A stretch of 5,132 nucleotides of DNA from Thermoanaerobaculia bacterium (GCA_025937035.1 JAICSG010000354.1:1-5132); one strand, 5' to 3'. Positions 1-5,132 are shown, numbered from the stretch's first letter. The notes: generated from the sequence alone by a model not told the origin. Program-made: numbers and translations.

Positions 1-887
1 CCGCCGCTCCCCAGCCGCCACTGCACGAAGGCGGTCTGCCCGGGGGTGAGCACGCCGGGGGTCAGGGTGATCGACAGGCGCGGATTGAACAGCACCAGGA
101 ACTGCCGGAGCACGCCGAAGATCAGGGCCAGACCGACCAGGACGAACGGGACCAGGAACGCGGTGAGACAGCCGTCCGGCTGCCCGCTCCTCCAGCCCGC
201 GGCCACATGCCAGACGAAGACGGAGACGATGCCGTTCCAGAACAGCGCCAGGAAGACCAGCCCGAGGAACATGCCCAGAGGGGTGGCCGAGGGCTTCAGC
301 TCGACCGGCCCGCCGCCAGCCGCCTGGAGCGGCACGCCGAACGGCGACTCCCCGGTCGGCATCCCTGTCACCGCTCCTGCTCCACCCCGTCCTGGACGGA
401 GCGTCCAGATCAGCCCACCGAGGCCGATCCCCAGAAAAACCAGCGGCAGCAGGCCGATCAGGTAGATGAGCGAGAGGCCCCGGGACAGCACGGCCTCGTT
501 GGGATCGTTGGGGTCCACCCAGCAGGTGACCCGCGCCCCCGGCGGATAGCCATCGACGATCCTCTGCTTCCCCTCCCGGCCGCTCGACGAGCCGCCCATG
601 AAGTCGTAGCGGCTCCCCACGTGCGTGCTCCCGCCGGCGGTCCAGCTATAGCGGATGTCCACCTTGTAGGTGGAGCCGTCCGAATCCGAGACCTCGGTCA
701 CCTGGCTGGAGAGGACGTCGCACTGCGTCTCCGTCCACGACCGCGAGGCGATGAGCTTCGACAGGGGCCTCCACAGGACGAAGTAAGAGCCGGCCGCGCC
801 GGCCAGGAAGAAGATGAGGAAAAAGAACGCCAGGCACCCCTTGGCCGGGGCAGAGCTGCTGCGCTGCGAGAGGGGCGTGGTGGGCAT
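1..887 (-). CDS. DUF3592-type membrane protein, C-terminus cut by window edge
   Basis: The frame stays open from an ATG at 887 to the left edge, giving 295 codons with no stop, so the C-terminus lies outside. Four hydrophobic segments are visible, near residues 17-40, 138-162, 205-228 and 242-266. Between the first two is an extracytoplasmic-looking beta-rich region (about 45-135). It has the DUF3592 pattern: a Trp-Thr-x-x-x-Cys start (W51, C56), a strand YKVDIRYSWTAGG (74-86), and the block YPPGARVTCWVDPNDPNEAV (114-133), which matches the family's G-x-x-V-x-x-W/Y-x-D-P-x-x-P-x-x-A-V signature. After the last helix, LSITLTPGVLTPGQTAFVQW (271-290) looks like the first strands of an Ig/arrestin-like domain. 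The biochemical role of DUF3592 is unknown. No clear Shine-Dalgarno precedes the ATG. The start is 16 bases after the araC-type stop, so translation may be coupled and the two genes co-transcribed. Family call is fairly sure; function is not known. Confidence 0.82.
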   Translation of the reverse strand, partial: MPTTPLSQRSSSAPAKGCLAFFFLIFFLAGAAGSYFVLWRPLSKLIASRSWTETQCDVLSSQVTEVSDSDGSTYKVDIRYSWTAGGSTHVGSRYDFMGGSSSGREGKQRIVDGYPPGARVTCWVDPNDPNEAVLSRGLSLIYLIGLLPLVFLGIGLGGLIWTLRPGRGGAGAVTGMPTGESPFGVPLQAAGGGPVELKPSATPLGMFLGLVFLALFWNGIVSVFVWHVAAGWRSGQPDGCLTAFLVPFVLVGLALIFGVLRQFLVLFNPRLSITLTPGVLTPGQTAFVQWRLGSG

Positions 888-903
888 GAGCGCTGGGGCT
901 ATT

Positions 904-1803
904 CTACGCCGGTCTCTGCCCCATTTCCCGCCGATAAACCCGCGGGCTGGCGCCGAATTCGGCGCGGAAGGCGCGGTTGAAATTCGACAGGTCGCCGAAG
1001 CCGCAGTCGAGGGCGACGTCGAGCACCTTCGCCGGCTCCGTGGCCAGCCGCGCGGCCGCCTCCCGCAGGCGGGTCCGCAGGACGTACTGGTGCGGCGTCA
1101 CCCCCGTCAGGCGCTCGAAGAGGCGGAGGAAGTGGAAGGGGCTCAAACCCGCCTCGCGCGCCAGGCTTCCCAGCGTCAGGTCGGCCTCGGGACGGCGCTC
1201 GATCTCCCGAAGGATGCGGGCCACCCGCCCCTCGCCCCCCGGCGGCGGGGAGCTCCCTCCCGGCGGCAGGCCTTCCACCAGCTCCACCGCCCGCGCCACC
1301 AGCTCGACGCCGAGCTCCTCCCAGGGCACGTCCGCGGCCCCGGCGATGCCCGCGATGCCATGCGCCACCACCGGCGACAGCGCCCGCAGCGGCGGCAGAC
1401 GGGGACCCCGGAAGACCGGTCCGGCGCCGCGGGCTCCGGCGTCGGCCGCCAGACGCTCGAAGTAATCGGGATGGAAGTAGAACGAGATGCAACGATCGCC
1501 CGCGCCGTGATCGTGCCCGCACTCGAAGCAGTCCCCCGGATTGCCGAGCAGCAGCGAGCCCGGGGTCATCAGCTCGCGCCCCGCCGGGGCCCGGTATTGA
1601 AAGCTGCCCGCCACCACGATGGCGATGGAGACCTCCGAGTGCCGCTCCTCGAACGGGCGGTCCTGGGGGCCGGAGGTGCAGATCATGTCCCGGGCCGTCC
1701 ATCCCTCCCCTGCCGCCAGCGGGCGCGCGGCGACCCCGCCCGGCGAGCCTTCGGCAGCCCGCCGCGCCAGAGCCCGTTCCACCTCGATCGCAATTTTTGC
1801 CAA
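904..1803 (-). CDS. AraC-family transcriptional regulator with Cys/His-rich sensor domain
   Basis: A cytoplasmic DNA-binding regulator of 299 residues, a normal AraC-family length. Residues about 35-130 form a cupin-like sensor domain. The C-terminal ~100 residues carry two helix-turn-helix units, about 208-230 (LTLGSLAREAGLSPFHFLRL) and 256-282, ending in the AraC signature with CGFGDLSNFNRAFRAEFG (267-284) and P287-x-x-Y290. The sensor domain holds an unusual cluster, C92-x2-C95-G-H97-x-H99-x5-C105, with further H55 and C42, which could bind metal or act as a thiol switch (inference). The start is TTG (1803-1801): the same frame has a TAG at 1827-1825 and no ATG, GTG or other TTG between, and a GGAGG lies 7 bases upstream. 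It is divergent from the VOC gene, its likeliest target, and sits 16 bases upstream of the DUF3592 gene. The effector cannot be told from sequence. A Gly/Pro-rich linker (179-192) separates the domains. Confidence 0.93.
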   Translation of the reverse strand: MAKIAIEVERALARRAAEGSPGGVAARPLAAGEGWTARDMICTSGPQDRPFEERHSEVSIAIVVAGSFQYRAPAGRELMTPGSLLLGNPGDCFECGHDHGAGDRCISFYFHPDYFERLAADAGARGAGPVFRGPRLPPLRALSPVVAHGIAGIAGAADVPWEELGVELVARAVELVEGLPPGGSSPPPGGEGRVARILREIERRPEADLTLGSLAREAGLSPFHFLRLFERLTGVTPHQYVLRTRLREAAARLATEPAKVLDVALDCGFGDLSNFNRAFRAEFGASPRVYRREMGQRPA

Positions 1804-1810
1804 GAATCCG

Positions 1811-1815
1811 CCTCC
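1811..1815 (-). promoter_or_regulatory. Shine-Dalgarno site that fixes the TTG start of the AraC-type gene
   Basis: Read on the minus strand this is GGAGG, 7 bases before the TTG at 1803. Because an in-frame TAG lies only 21 bases upstream of that TTG and no other start codon fits between, site and stop together fix the start. Confidence 0.75.
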
Positions 1816-1825
1816 CCCGGGTCCC

Positions 1826-1831
1826 TATAGT
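1826..1831 (+). promoter_or_regulatory. Candidate -10 box of the VOC gene
   Basis: TATAGT matches the sigma-70 -10 consensus at 5 of 6 bases and stands out in this G+C-rich gap. No -35 box is found 16-18 bases upstream (the 17-base position falls on AGAATC, 1803-1808); TTGCCA (1797-1802) is 23 bases away, which is too far. A good -10 with a poor -35 is common at activator-dependent promoters, and an AraC-type activator would then bind over the start of its own gene. A start site near 1838 is implied. Confidence 0.35.
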
Positions 1832-1844
1832 CGCACATCGAACG

Positions 1845-1863
1845 GAGGGCGGCAAACGCCTTC
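1845..1863 (+). other. Short hairpin in the predicted VOC leader
   Basis: GAGGGCG (1845-1851) can pair with CGCCTTC (1857-1863) across the loop GCAAA: seven pairs, one of them G-U. It ends 5 bases before the AGGAG of the VOC ribosome binding site, so in RNA it would sit at the 5' end of the leader if transcription starts near 1838. It lacks a T-run, so it is not an intrinsic terminator. It could protect the mRNA end, form part of an operator, or be chance. Confidence 0.35.
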
Positions 1864-1867
1864 GAAC

Positions 1868-1875
1868 AGGAGAGG
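1868..1875 (+). promoter_or_regulatory. Ribosome binding site of the VOC gene
   Basis: AGGAGAGG precedes the ATG at 1883; its GAGG part is 7 bases from the start codon. It supports the short 128-residue protein rather than starts further upstream in the same open frame, which would run back through the araC-type gene. Confidence 0.75.
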
Positions 1876-1882
1876 AAAAACC

Positions 1883-2269
1883 ATGCAATCCACGAATCCC
1901 GGCATCAATCACATCGAATTCTGGGTCAACGATCTCAAGCGGTCGCTGGCGTTCTACGAGCCGCTCTTCTCCGCCATCGGCTGGCGCAAGCTGGGCGAGG
2001 GGGAATTCGGCTCGGGCTCCACCTTGATCTATTTTTCCGAAAAGGCGGTGCCGAAAGCCGATACCGCGGGCCCCCGGCACCTCTGCTTCCAGGCCACCTC
2101 GCGGGACGTCGTCGACGCCGTCGGCGAGCTCCTCACCGGCTCCGGAGCGACGGTCCTGCGGGGCCCGGTCGAGATGGCGGACTATTCGAAAGGTTATTAC
2201 ACGGTCGACTTCCGGGACCCGGACGGCTACGTGCTGGAGGTCGCCCATACGCCGAACATGGCGCTGTAG
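1883..2269 (+). CDS. Single-module VOC-superfamily (glyoxalase/dioxygenase-like) protein
   Basis: A soluble cytoplasmic protein of 128 residues, the usual size of a one-module VOC protein; these normally pair as dimers to form two metal sites. Two beta-alpha-beta-beta-beta repeats can be followed: the first from INHIEFWVNDLKRSLAFYEP (8-27) to LIYFSEK (48-54), the second from PRHLCFQATSRDVVDAV (64-80) to YYTVDFRDPDGYVLEVAH (105-122). H10, H66 and E119 fall at the typical metal-ligand positions, and the F-R-D-P-D-G-Y-V-L-E end is the family hallmark. The superfamily covers glyoxalase I, ring-cleaving dioxygenases, fosfomycin/bleomycin resistance proteins and methylmalonyl-CoA epimerase, so the substrate cannot be named. 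A strong Shine-Dalgarno sets the start. The divergent AraC-type regulator is its probable controller. Its stop lies 4 bases from the stop of the convergent kinase gene. Confidence 0.92.
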   Translation: MQSTNPGINHIEFWVNDLKRSLAFYEPLFSAIGWRKLGEGEFGSGSTLIYFSEKAVPKADTAGPRHLCFQATSRDVVDAVGELLTGSGATVLRGPVEMADYSKGYYTVDFRDPDGYVLEVAHTPNMAL

Positions 2270-2282
2270 GCGGTCACACCGC
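2270..2282. repeat. Perfect inverted repeat at the convergent gene ends
   Basis: GCGGT (2270-2274), loop CAC, ACCGC (2278-2282): a perfect 5-bp stem that starts one base after the VOC stop codon and contains the kinase stop codon. It would form in both transcripts. No T-run follows on either strand, so it is not a standard intrinsic terminator, although no other terminator-like structure is seen between these genes. Confidence 0.4.
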
Positions 2283-4901
2283 GCCCCCGCCCCCCCGCGC
2301 CGCCGCGTTGAGCGCGGAGAGCACCCGCCGGTATTCCCTTTCGAGAGCCGTCAGGGAGCCGGCCAGGGTCTCGGCCCCGGCGTTGGGGGGCAGGTGCTCC
2401 AGCTCGCCACAGATCGAGGACAGATTCATCGCTCCGAGCAGCGCGCTGCTCCCCTTCAGCGAGTGCGCGCTCTGCCGGAGCAGCCGCCAGTCGCCGCTCG
2501 CCAGGGCCGACCGGATCTCGGTCATGGGGTCGCGGGACTGGAACGCCGCCGTGAGCTCGCTCAGCACGTCCCGCCCCACGGCCCGCCCCAGCCCTCGCAG
2601 CTCCGTGAGACGGGCGCCGTCGAGCGGCGATCCATTCTCCGGCGCGGCGGCGGGCCTCTCGGGCCCGGGGAGCGCGCCGCCGCCCGCCGCGTTCAGCCAG
2701 CGATCCAGCTTCCTCCGCAGGGTCTCCTCGACGCACGGCTTGGTGATGGTGTCGTCCATCCCCGCGGCCAGGCAGCGGTCCAGATCCTCGCGCGTCGCGT
2801 GGGCCGTCAACGCCACGATCGGAATCCGCCGGCTCTTCTCCGGCCCCTGGCGGATCCGGCGCGTGGCCTCGTAGCCGTCGAGATCCGGCATCTGGCAATC
2901 CATCAGGACGAGATCGAAGTCGCCGTTCTCCAGCGCCCGCAGAGCCTCGCACCCGTTGTGCACGGCGGTGACGTCATAGCCCATCGCGGCCAGCTCCTCG
3001 ACCACCACGAGCTGATTGATCATATTATCCTCCGCCACCAGGATGCGGTGCCGCCGGCCCGTTGGCGCCGCGGCCGGCTCGTCCGCCGGCGGGGAGGGGG
3101 CCGGAGGCTCGGCGGGATCGAGCCCGAGGACGAACCAGAAGGTCGATCCCTCCCCCGACCGGCTCTCGAACCCGATCTCTCCCCCCATCTGCTCGACGAT
3201 CCCCTTGCTGATCGCGAGCCCCAGACCGGTGCCGCCGAACCGCCGCGAGGTGGAGCTGTCGGCCTGGGAAAAGGGGCCGAAGATGCGCCCCTGGCTCTCG
3301 GCGGGGATGCCGATCCCGGTGTCGCGCACCACGAACCGTACCCGGCCGTCCGCGAGCCGCAGCACCTCGACGCCCACCCTCCCGGCGGCGGTGAACTTCA
3401 AGGCGTTGCCGATCAGATTCGTGAGCACCTGGCGCAGGCGGGCGGGGTCGCCCCAGACCCAGTCCGGCACGTCCTCTCCGAGGTCCAGATCGAGCTCGGT
3501 GTCGCGGCTGCCGGCGGTGAACCGCAACAGCTCGACAATCTCGCTCAAGGTGCTCTTGAGATCGAAGCTCACCCGTTCGAGCGCCACGGTCCCGGCTTCG
3601 ATCCGCGAGAAATCCAGGATGTCGTCGATCAGCCGCAACAGCGAGGTCGCCGAGCTCTGGATCAGCTCGGCGTAATTGCCCTGCTGCGCCGAGAGGCCGC
3701 TCTTGCGCAGCAGGCCGATCAGACCCAGGATGCCTGCCATCGGGGTCCGGATCTCGTGGCTCATGTTGGCCAGGAACTGCCCCTTGGCCTGATCGGCCTG
3801 CTCCGCCGCCTCCTTGGCCAGCCGCAGCTCCTCGGCCCGGCGCCGCTCCGTGACGTCCCGGTTGATGCTGAGGATCGCCGGGCGCCCCTCGTATTCGATC
3901 AGCGAGGCGTTGATCTCCAGGAACATCCGGCTGCCGTCCTTGCGATACTGGACGGTCTCGAAGTTGTAGAAGATCCCGCGCTCCAGGGTCGCCATGACAT
4001 GCGTCCGCCCGCGCGGGACGTTCTCCGAGATCCTCTCCAGCGACAGGCCGATGAATTCCTCCCGGCTGAAGCCGTAGACCTCGCAGGCCCGGGGGTTGAC
4101 GTTGAGAACGACCTCCTGATCGGGCGCCAGGATGAGGATGGCGTCGTGGGCGTGCTCGAAGATCCGTTGGTAATCGAGGCTCGCCCGGCGCAGCTCCTCG
4201 GCGCGCTCGTTGACCCGCAGCTCGAGCTCGTCGCGGTCCCGGCGCAGCTCCTGCTGGGCAGCCTCCAGCTCGGCGGTGCGGACCGCGAGCTGATGGGACC
4301 GCACCAGGCTCGCCCACCGGTCGTGATAGAGCTGGGAGCCCAGTCCGTAGAGATACAGGAAAAAGACCCCCAGGCAGAGCAGCTCCCATGGGCCCAGACG
4401 CCACTCCGATTCGCCGGCGACGCCGGCGAGGGCGAGGACCACCGGCAGGCAGAGGGCGGCGACGAAGGCCACGACGGCGCGCGGCGCGTGCGAATAGAGC
4501 AGGACGGCCATGCTCGCCATCACCGCGACGATGGTGAGGACGAAGAACGACCGCACCCCGGGGCCGAGGCTCGTGATCACCGCGAAGAACAGCCAGCCGA
4601 GCAGCACGGCCTTCGCGATCAAGGTGAAATAGAAGGCCGCTCTCCACCGCCGGGGGCCGGCGTGGTAGATCGCGTCGAATCGCCGGGCCAGATAGACGCG
4701 GCACGCGGCCAGGGCCAGGACGGCGACCGCGGCGCCGGCGAACAGGACGGGGGTCTTGCGATGGAGATCCGCCGTGAGCCCCAGGATCAGCAGGGCGAAC
4801 GGATAGCTGGCCGCGCCCTGCAGCGAATGCCGGGCGGACAGCCGGTCCGCGGCTTCCCGCACCGCGGGAGGGATCTCACGTGGGCTCCCCAATCGAGACA
4901 T
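2274..4901 (-). CDS. Membrane-bound hybrid histidine kinase (PAS-HisKA-HATPase-REC-HPt)
   Basis: An inner-membrane sensor kinase of 875 residues with a whole phosphorelay in one chain. Six hydrophobic segments lie near 33-46, 51-70, 88-110, 117-136, 141-162 and 171-190, with short loops and no large periplasmic domain, so the signal is probably sensed in or at the membrane. A coiled coil (about 197-245) leads to a PAS/PAC domain (about 242-352). HisKA has S-H-E-I-R-T-P with phospho-acceptor H382. The ATPase domain shows N499 (NLIGNALKFT), D527-T-G-I-G-I-P and G-G-T-G-L-G-L (556-562). The receiver (about 618-733) has E624, D625, acceptor D668, T699 and K721; T718 replaces the aromatic switch residue, as is common in phosphotransfer receivers. 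The HPt domain (about 770-865) has H813 in AHSLKGS. Order matches BarA/ArcB-like tripartite kinases, though orthology is not claimed. No response regulator is in the window. The ATG has only a weak Shine-Dalgarno. The protein ends in a Gly-rich tail. Confidence 0.96.
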   Translation of the reverse strand: MSRLGSPREIPPAVREAADRLSARHSLQGAASYPFALLILGLTADLHRKTPVLFAGAAVAVLALAACRVYLARRFDAIYHAGPRRWRAAFYFTLIAKAVLLGWLFFAVITSLGPGVRSFFVLTIVAVMASMAVLLYSHAPRAVVAFVAALCLPVVLALAGVAGESEWRLGPWELLCLGVFFLYLYGLGSQLYHDRWASLVRSHQLAVRTAELEAAQQELRRDRDELELRVNERAEELRRASLDYQRIFEHAHDAILILAPDQEVVLNVNPRACEVYGFSREEFIGLSLERISENVPRGRTHVMATLERGIFYNFETVQYRKDGSRMFLEINASLIEYEGRPAILSINRDVTERRRAEELRLAKEAAEQADQAKGQFLANMSHEIRTPMAGILGLIGLLRKSGLSAQQGNYAELIQSSATSLLRLIDDILDFSRIEAGTVALERVSFDLKSTLSEIVELLRFTAGSRDTELDLDLGEDVPDWVWGDPARLRQVLTNLIGNALKFTAAGRVGVEVLRLADGRVRFVVRDTGIGIPAESQGRIFGPFSQADSSTSRRFGGTGLGLAISKGIVEQMGGEIGFESRSGEGSTFWFVLGLDPAEPPAPSPPADEPAAAPTGRRHRILVAEDNMINQLVVVEELAAMGYDVTAVHNGCEALRALENGDFDLVLMDCQMPDLDGYEATRRIRQGPEKSRRIPIVALTAHATREDLDRCLAAGMDDTITKPCVEETLRRKLDRWLNAAGGGALPGPERPAAAPENGSPLDGARLTELRGLGRAVGRDVLSELTAAFQSRDPMTEIRSALASGDWRLLRQSAHSLKGSSALLGAMNLSSICGELEHLPPNAGAETLAGSLTALEREYRRVLSALNAAARGGGGAV

Positions 4902-4948
4902 ACCGGATGATTCTCAGCAAGAGCTTAAGCTTCGGGGACGTGGACCTG

Positions 4949-4957
4949 ATTCTACCA
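4949..4957 (-). promoter_or_regulatory. Candidate extended -10 promoter of the kinase gene
   Basis: On the minus strand this reads TGGTAGAAT: a -10 hexamer TAGAAT (5 of 6 matches) preceded by TG one base upstream, the extended -10 form that can work without a good -35. No -35-like hexamer is seen 16-18 bases upstream. A start near 4942 would give a leader of about 40 bases. Confidence 0.45.
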
Positions 4958-5032
4958 TCGAATCCACGAGGCTCCCCGGAAGCGTATGAATACTATGAGA
5001 AGGCCGCGCCCGTGGGGGCCGGCCCAGCTTCA

Positions 5033-5038
5033 AGGGAG
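5033..5038 (+). promoter_or_regulatory. Ribosome binding site of the right-edge gene
   Basis: AGGGAG lies 6 bases before the ATG at 5045. With a signal-peptide-like start it shows that the short open frame at the window edge is a real gene. Confidence 0.65.
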
Positions 5039-5044
5039 ACCACG

Positions 5045-5132
5045 ATGCACAGCAGAATCAAGACCATAGCCGCGACCCTGGCGCTCGCGGCGTGCGGATG
5101 GGCCTGCGGACAGGTAGGAGCCGACGCGATCG
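5045..5132 (+). CDS. Exported protein, probably a lipoprotein; only the N-terminus is present
   Basis: Only 29 codons and one further base lie in the window. The start has a signal-peptide shape: R4 and K6 near the N-terminus, then a hydrophobic stretch TIAATLALAAC (7-17). L14-A15-A16-C17 fits the lipobox, so signal peptidase II cleavage before C17 is likely. A second Cys follows at 21. A plain Sec signal cleaved near G25-A26 is the alternative. The mature part is not in the window, so no function can be given. It is divergent from the hybrid kinase across a 143-base shared control region; a link to that kinase, as a target or as a partner at the membrane, is possible by position only. Confidence 0.7.
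   Translation, partial: MHSRIKTIAATLALAACGWACGQVGADAI

Larger units (their letters stand above)
1804..1882. promoter_or_regulatory. Divergent control region between the AraC-type and VOC genes
   Basis: This 79-base gap separates two genes that point away from each other, so both promoters and any AraC operator must lie here or run into the araC start. It holds the minus-strand Shine-Dalgarno, a plus-strand -10-like TATAGT (1826-1831), a short hairpin (1845-1863), the plus-strand Shine-Dalgarno (1868-1875), and two direct copies of TCGAAC (1838-1843 and 1862-1867). For the regulator gene only a weak pair is seen on the minus strand: TTGCCG (1855-1850), 17 bases, then GACTAT (1832-1827), 4 and 3 of 6 matches to the sigma-70 consensus. 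Region is sure by layout; the exact sites are tentative. Confidence 0.55.
4902..5044. promoter_or_regulatory. Divergent control region between the kinase and the exported protein gene
   Basis: A 143-base gap, clearly more A+T-rich than its flanks near 4905-4965. It holds an extended -10 for the kinase (4949-4957, minus), an inverted repeat GATTC-N7-GAATC over that box (4948-4964), a 10-bp palindrome AGCTTAAGCT (4922-4931) and, on the plus strand, a weak -10-like TACTAT (4991-4996) without a recognisable -35. A second palindrome, GGGCCGGCCC (5016-5025), precedes the plus-strand ribosome binding site. Confidence 0.5.

Noticed and set aside
46..980. Overlapping plus-strand frames (46-465 and 207-980) opposite the DUF3592 gene
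   Set aside because: Arg/Pro-rich with no domain; the minus-strand frame shows a family signature and membrane helices instead.
814..1830. A 338-residue plus-strand frame opposite the AraC-type gene
   Set aside because: Compositional shadow of the regulator gene with no recognisable motif or ribosome binding site.
1619..1882. Upstream extension of the VOC frame to 1619
   Set aside because: It would overlap the start of the regulator gene and its control region; the strong Shine-Dalgarno and the fold both begin at the ATG at 1883.
899..2248. A 449-residue minus-strand frame across the regulator, the gap and the VOC gene
   Set aside because: It crosses a divergent control region, is low-complexity Arg/Gly/Ala/Pro, and overlaps two well-supported genes in other frames.
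2270..2282. Intrinsic bidirectional terminator
   Set aside because: The stem is only 5 bp and no T-run follows on either strand.
3025..4704. A 559-residue minus-strand frame inside the kinase gene
   Set aside because: Off-frame reading of the same strand, very rich in Arg, Gly and Ala; the kinase frame carries every catalytic motif without interruption.
2394..4910. An 838-residue open frame on the plus strand, opposite the kinase
   Set aside because: It mirrors the kinase gene almost exactly, is rich in Arg, Gln, Pro and Gly, shows no domain, and is expected from high-GC coding bias. All kinase motifs lie on the other strand.
4968..4996. Full sigma-70 promoter for the right-edge gene around TACTAT (4991-4996)
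   Set aside because: The hexamer is a moderate match (4 of 6) and the bases 16-18 upstream do not resemble a -35; too weak to annotate by itself.
1..5132. tRNA, rRNA, CRISPR array, insertion sequence or defence-system genes
   Set aside because: No clover-leaf-like segment, regularly spaced repeats, transposase, long terminal inverted repeats or defence domain was seen on either strand.

Overview
The window is G+C-rich bacterial DNA (by eye about two thirds G+C, with G/C at most third codon positions). Shine-Dalgarno sites are good for three of the four starts that can be judged from upstream sequence or forced frames. A multi-domain hybrid histidine kinase, a DUF3592 membrane protein and an AraC/VOC pair suggest a soil- or sediment-type Gram-negative bacterium, for example Acidobacteriota, Myxococcota or another high-GC proteobacterial-like lineage. 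Nothing in the window fixes the phylum. I see no rRNA, tRNA, CRISPR array, insertion sequence or phage gene.

Layout, left to right. (1) Positions 1-887, minus strand: a DUF3592-type membrane protein, cut by the left edge. (2) Positions 904-1803, minus: an AraC-family regulator with a TTG start forced by an upstream in-frame stop; it ends 16 bases before the DUF3592 gene, so the two may share a transcript. (3) Positions 1804-1882: a compact divergent control region with a -10-like box, a leader hairpin and one ribosome binding site on each strand. (4) Positions 1883-2269, plus: a 128-residue single-module VOC (glyoxalase/dioxygenase fold) protein. (5) Positions 2274-4901, minus: an 875-residue membrane-bound hybrid histidine kinase (six TM helices, coiled coil, PAS, HisKA, HATPase, REC, HPt) that converges on the VOC gene with only 4 bases between the stop codons. 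(6) Positions 4902-5044: a second divergent control region with an extended -10 for the kinase. (7) Positions 5045-5132, plus: the first 29 codons of an exported protein, probably a lipoprotein, cut by the right edge.

How the genes may work together. The AraC regulator and the VOC enzyme form a classic divergent regulator/target pair. The regulator's sensor domain carries a Cys/His cluster that could sense a metal or a reactive electrophile, which would suit a glyoxalase-like target; this is inference. The kinase carries a full His-Asp-His relay in one chain, but no response regulator lies in the window, so its output is unknown. The exported protein divergent to it is a candidate partner only by position.

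I find no clear previously undescribed system here. The points most worth checking are the Cys/His cluster with the divergent VOC gene, the operator-like repeats over the two control regions, and the cut DUF3592 protein.
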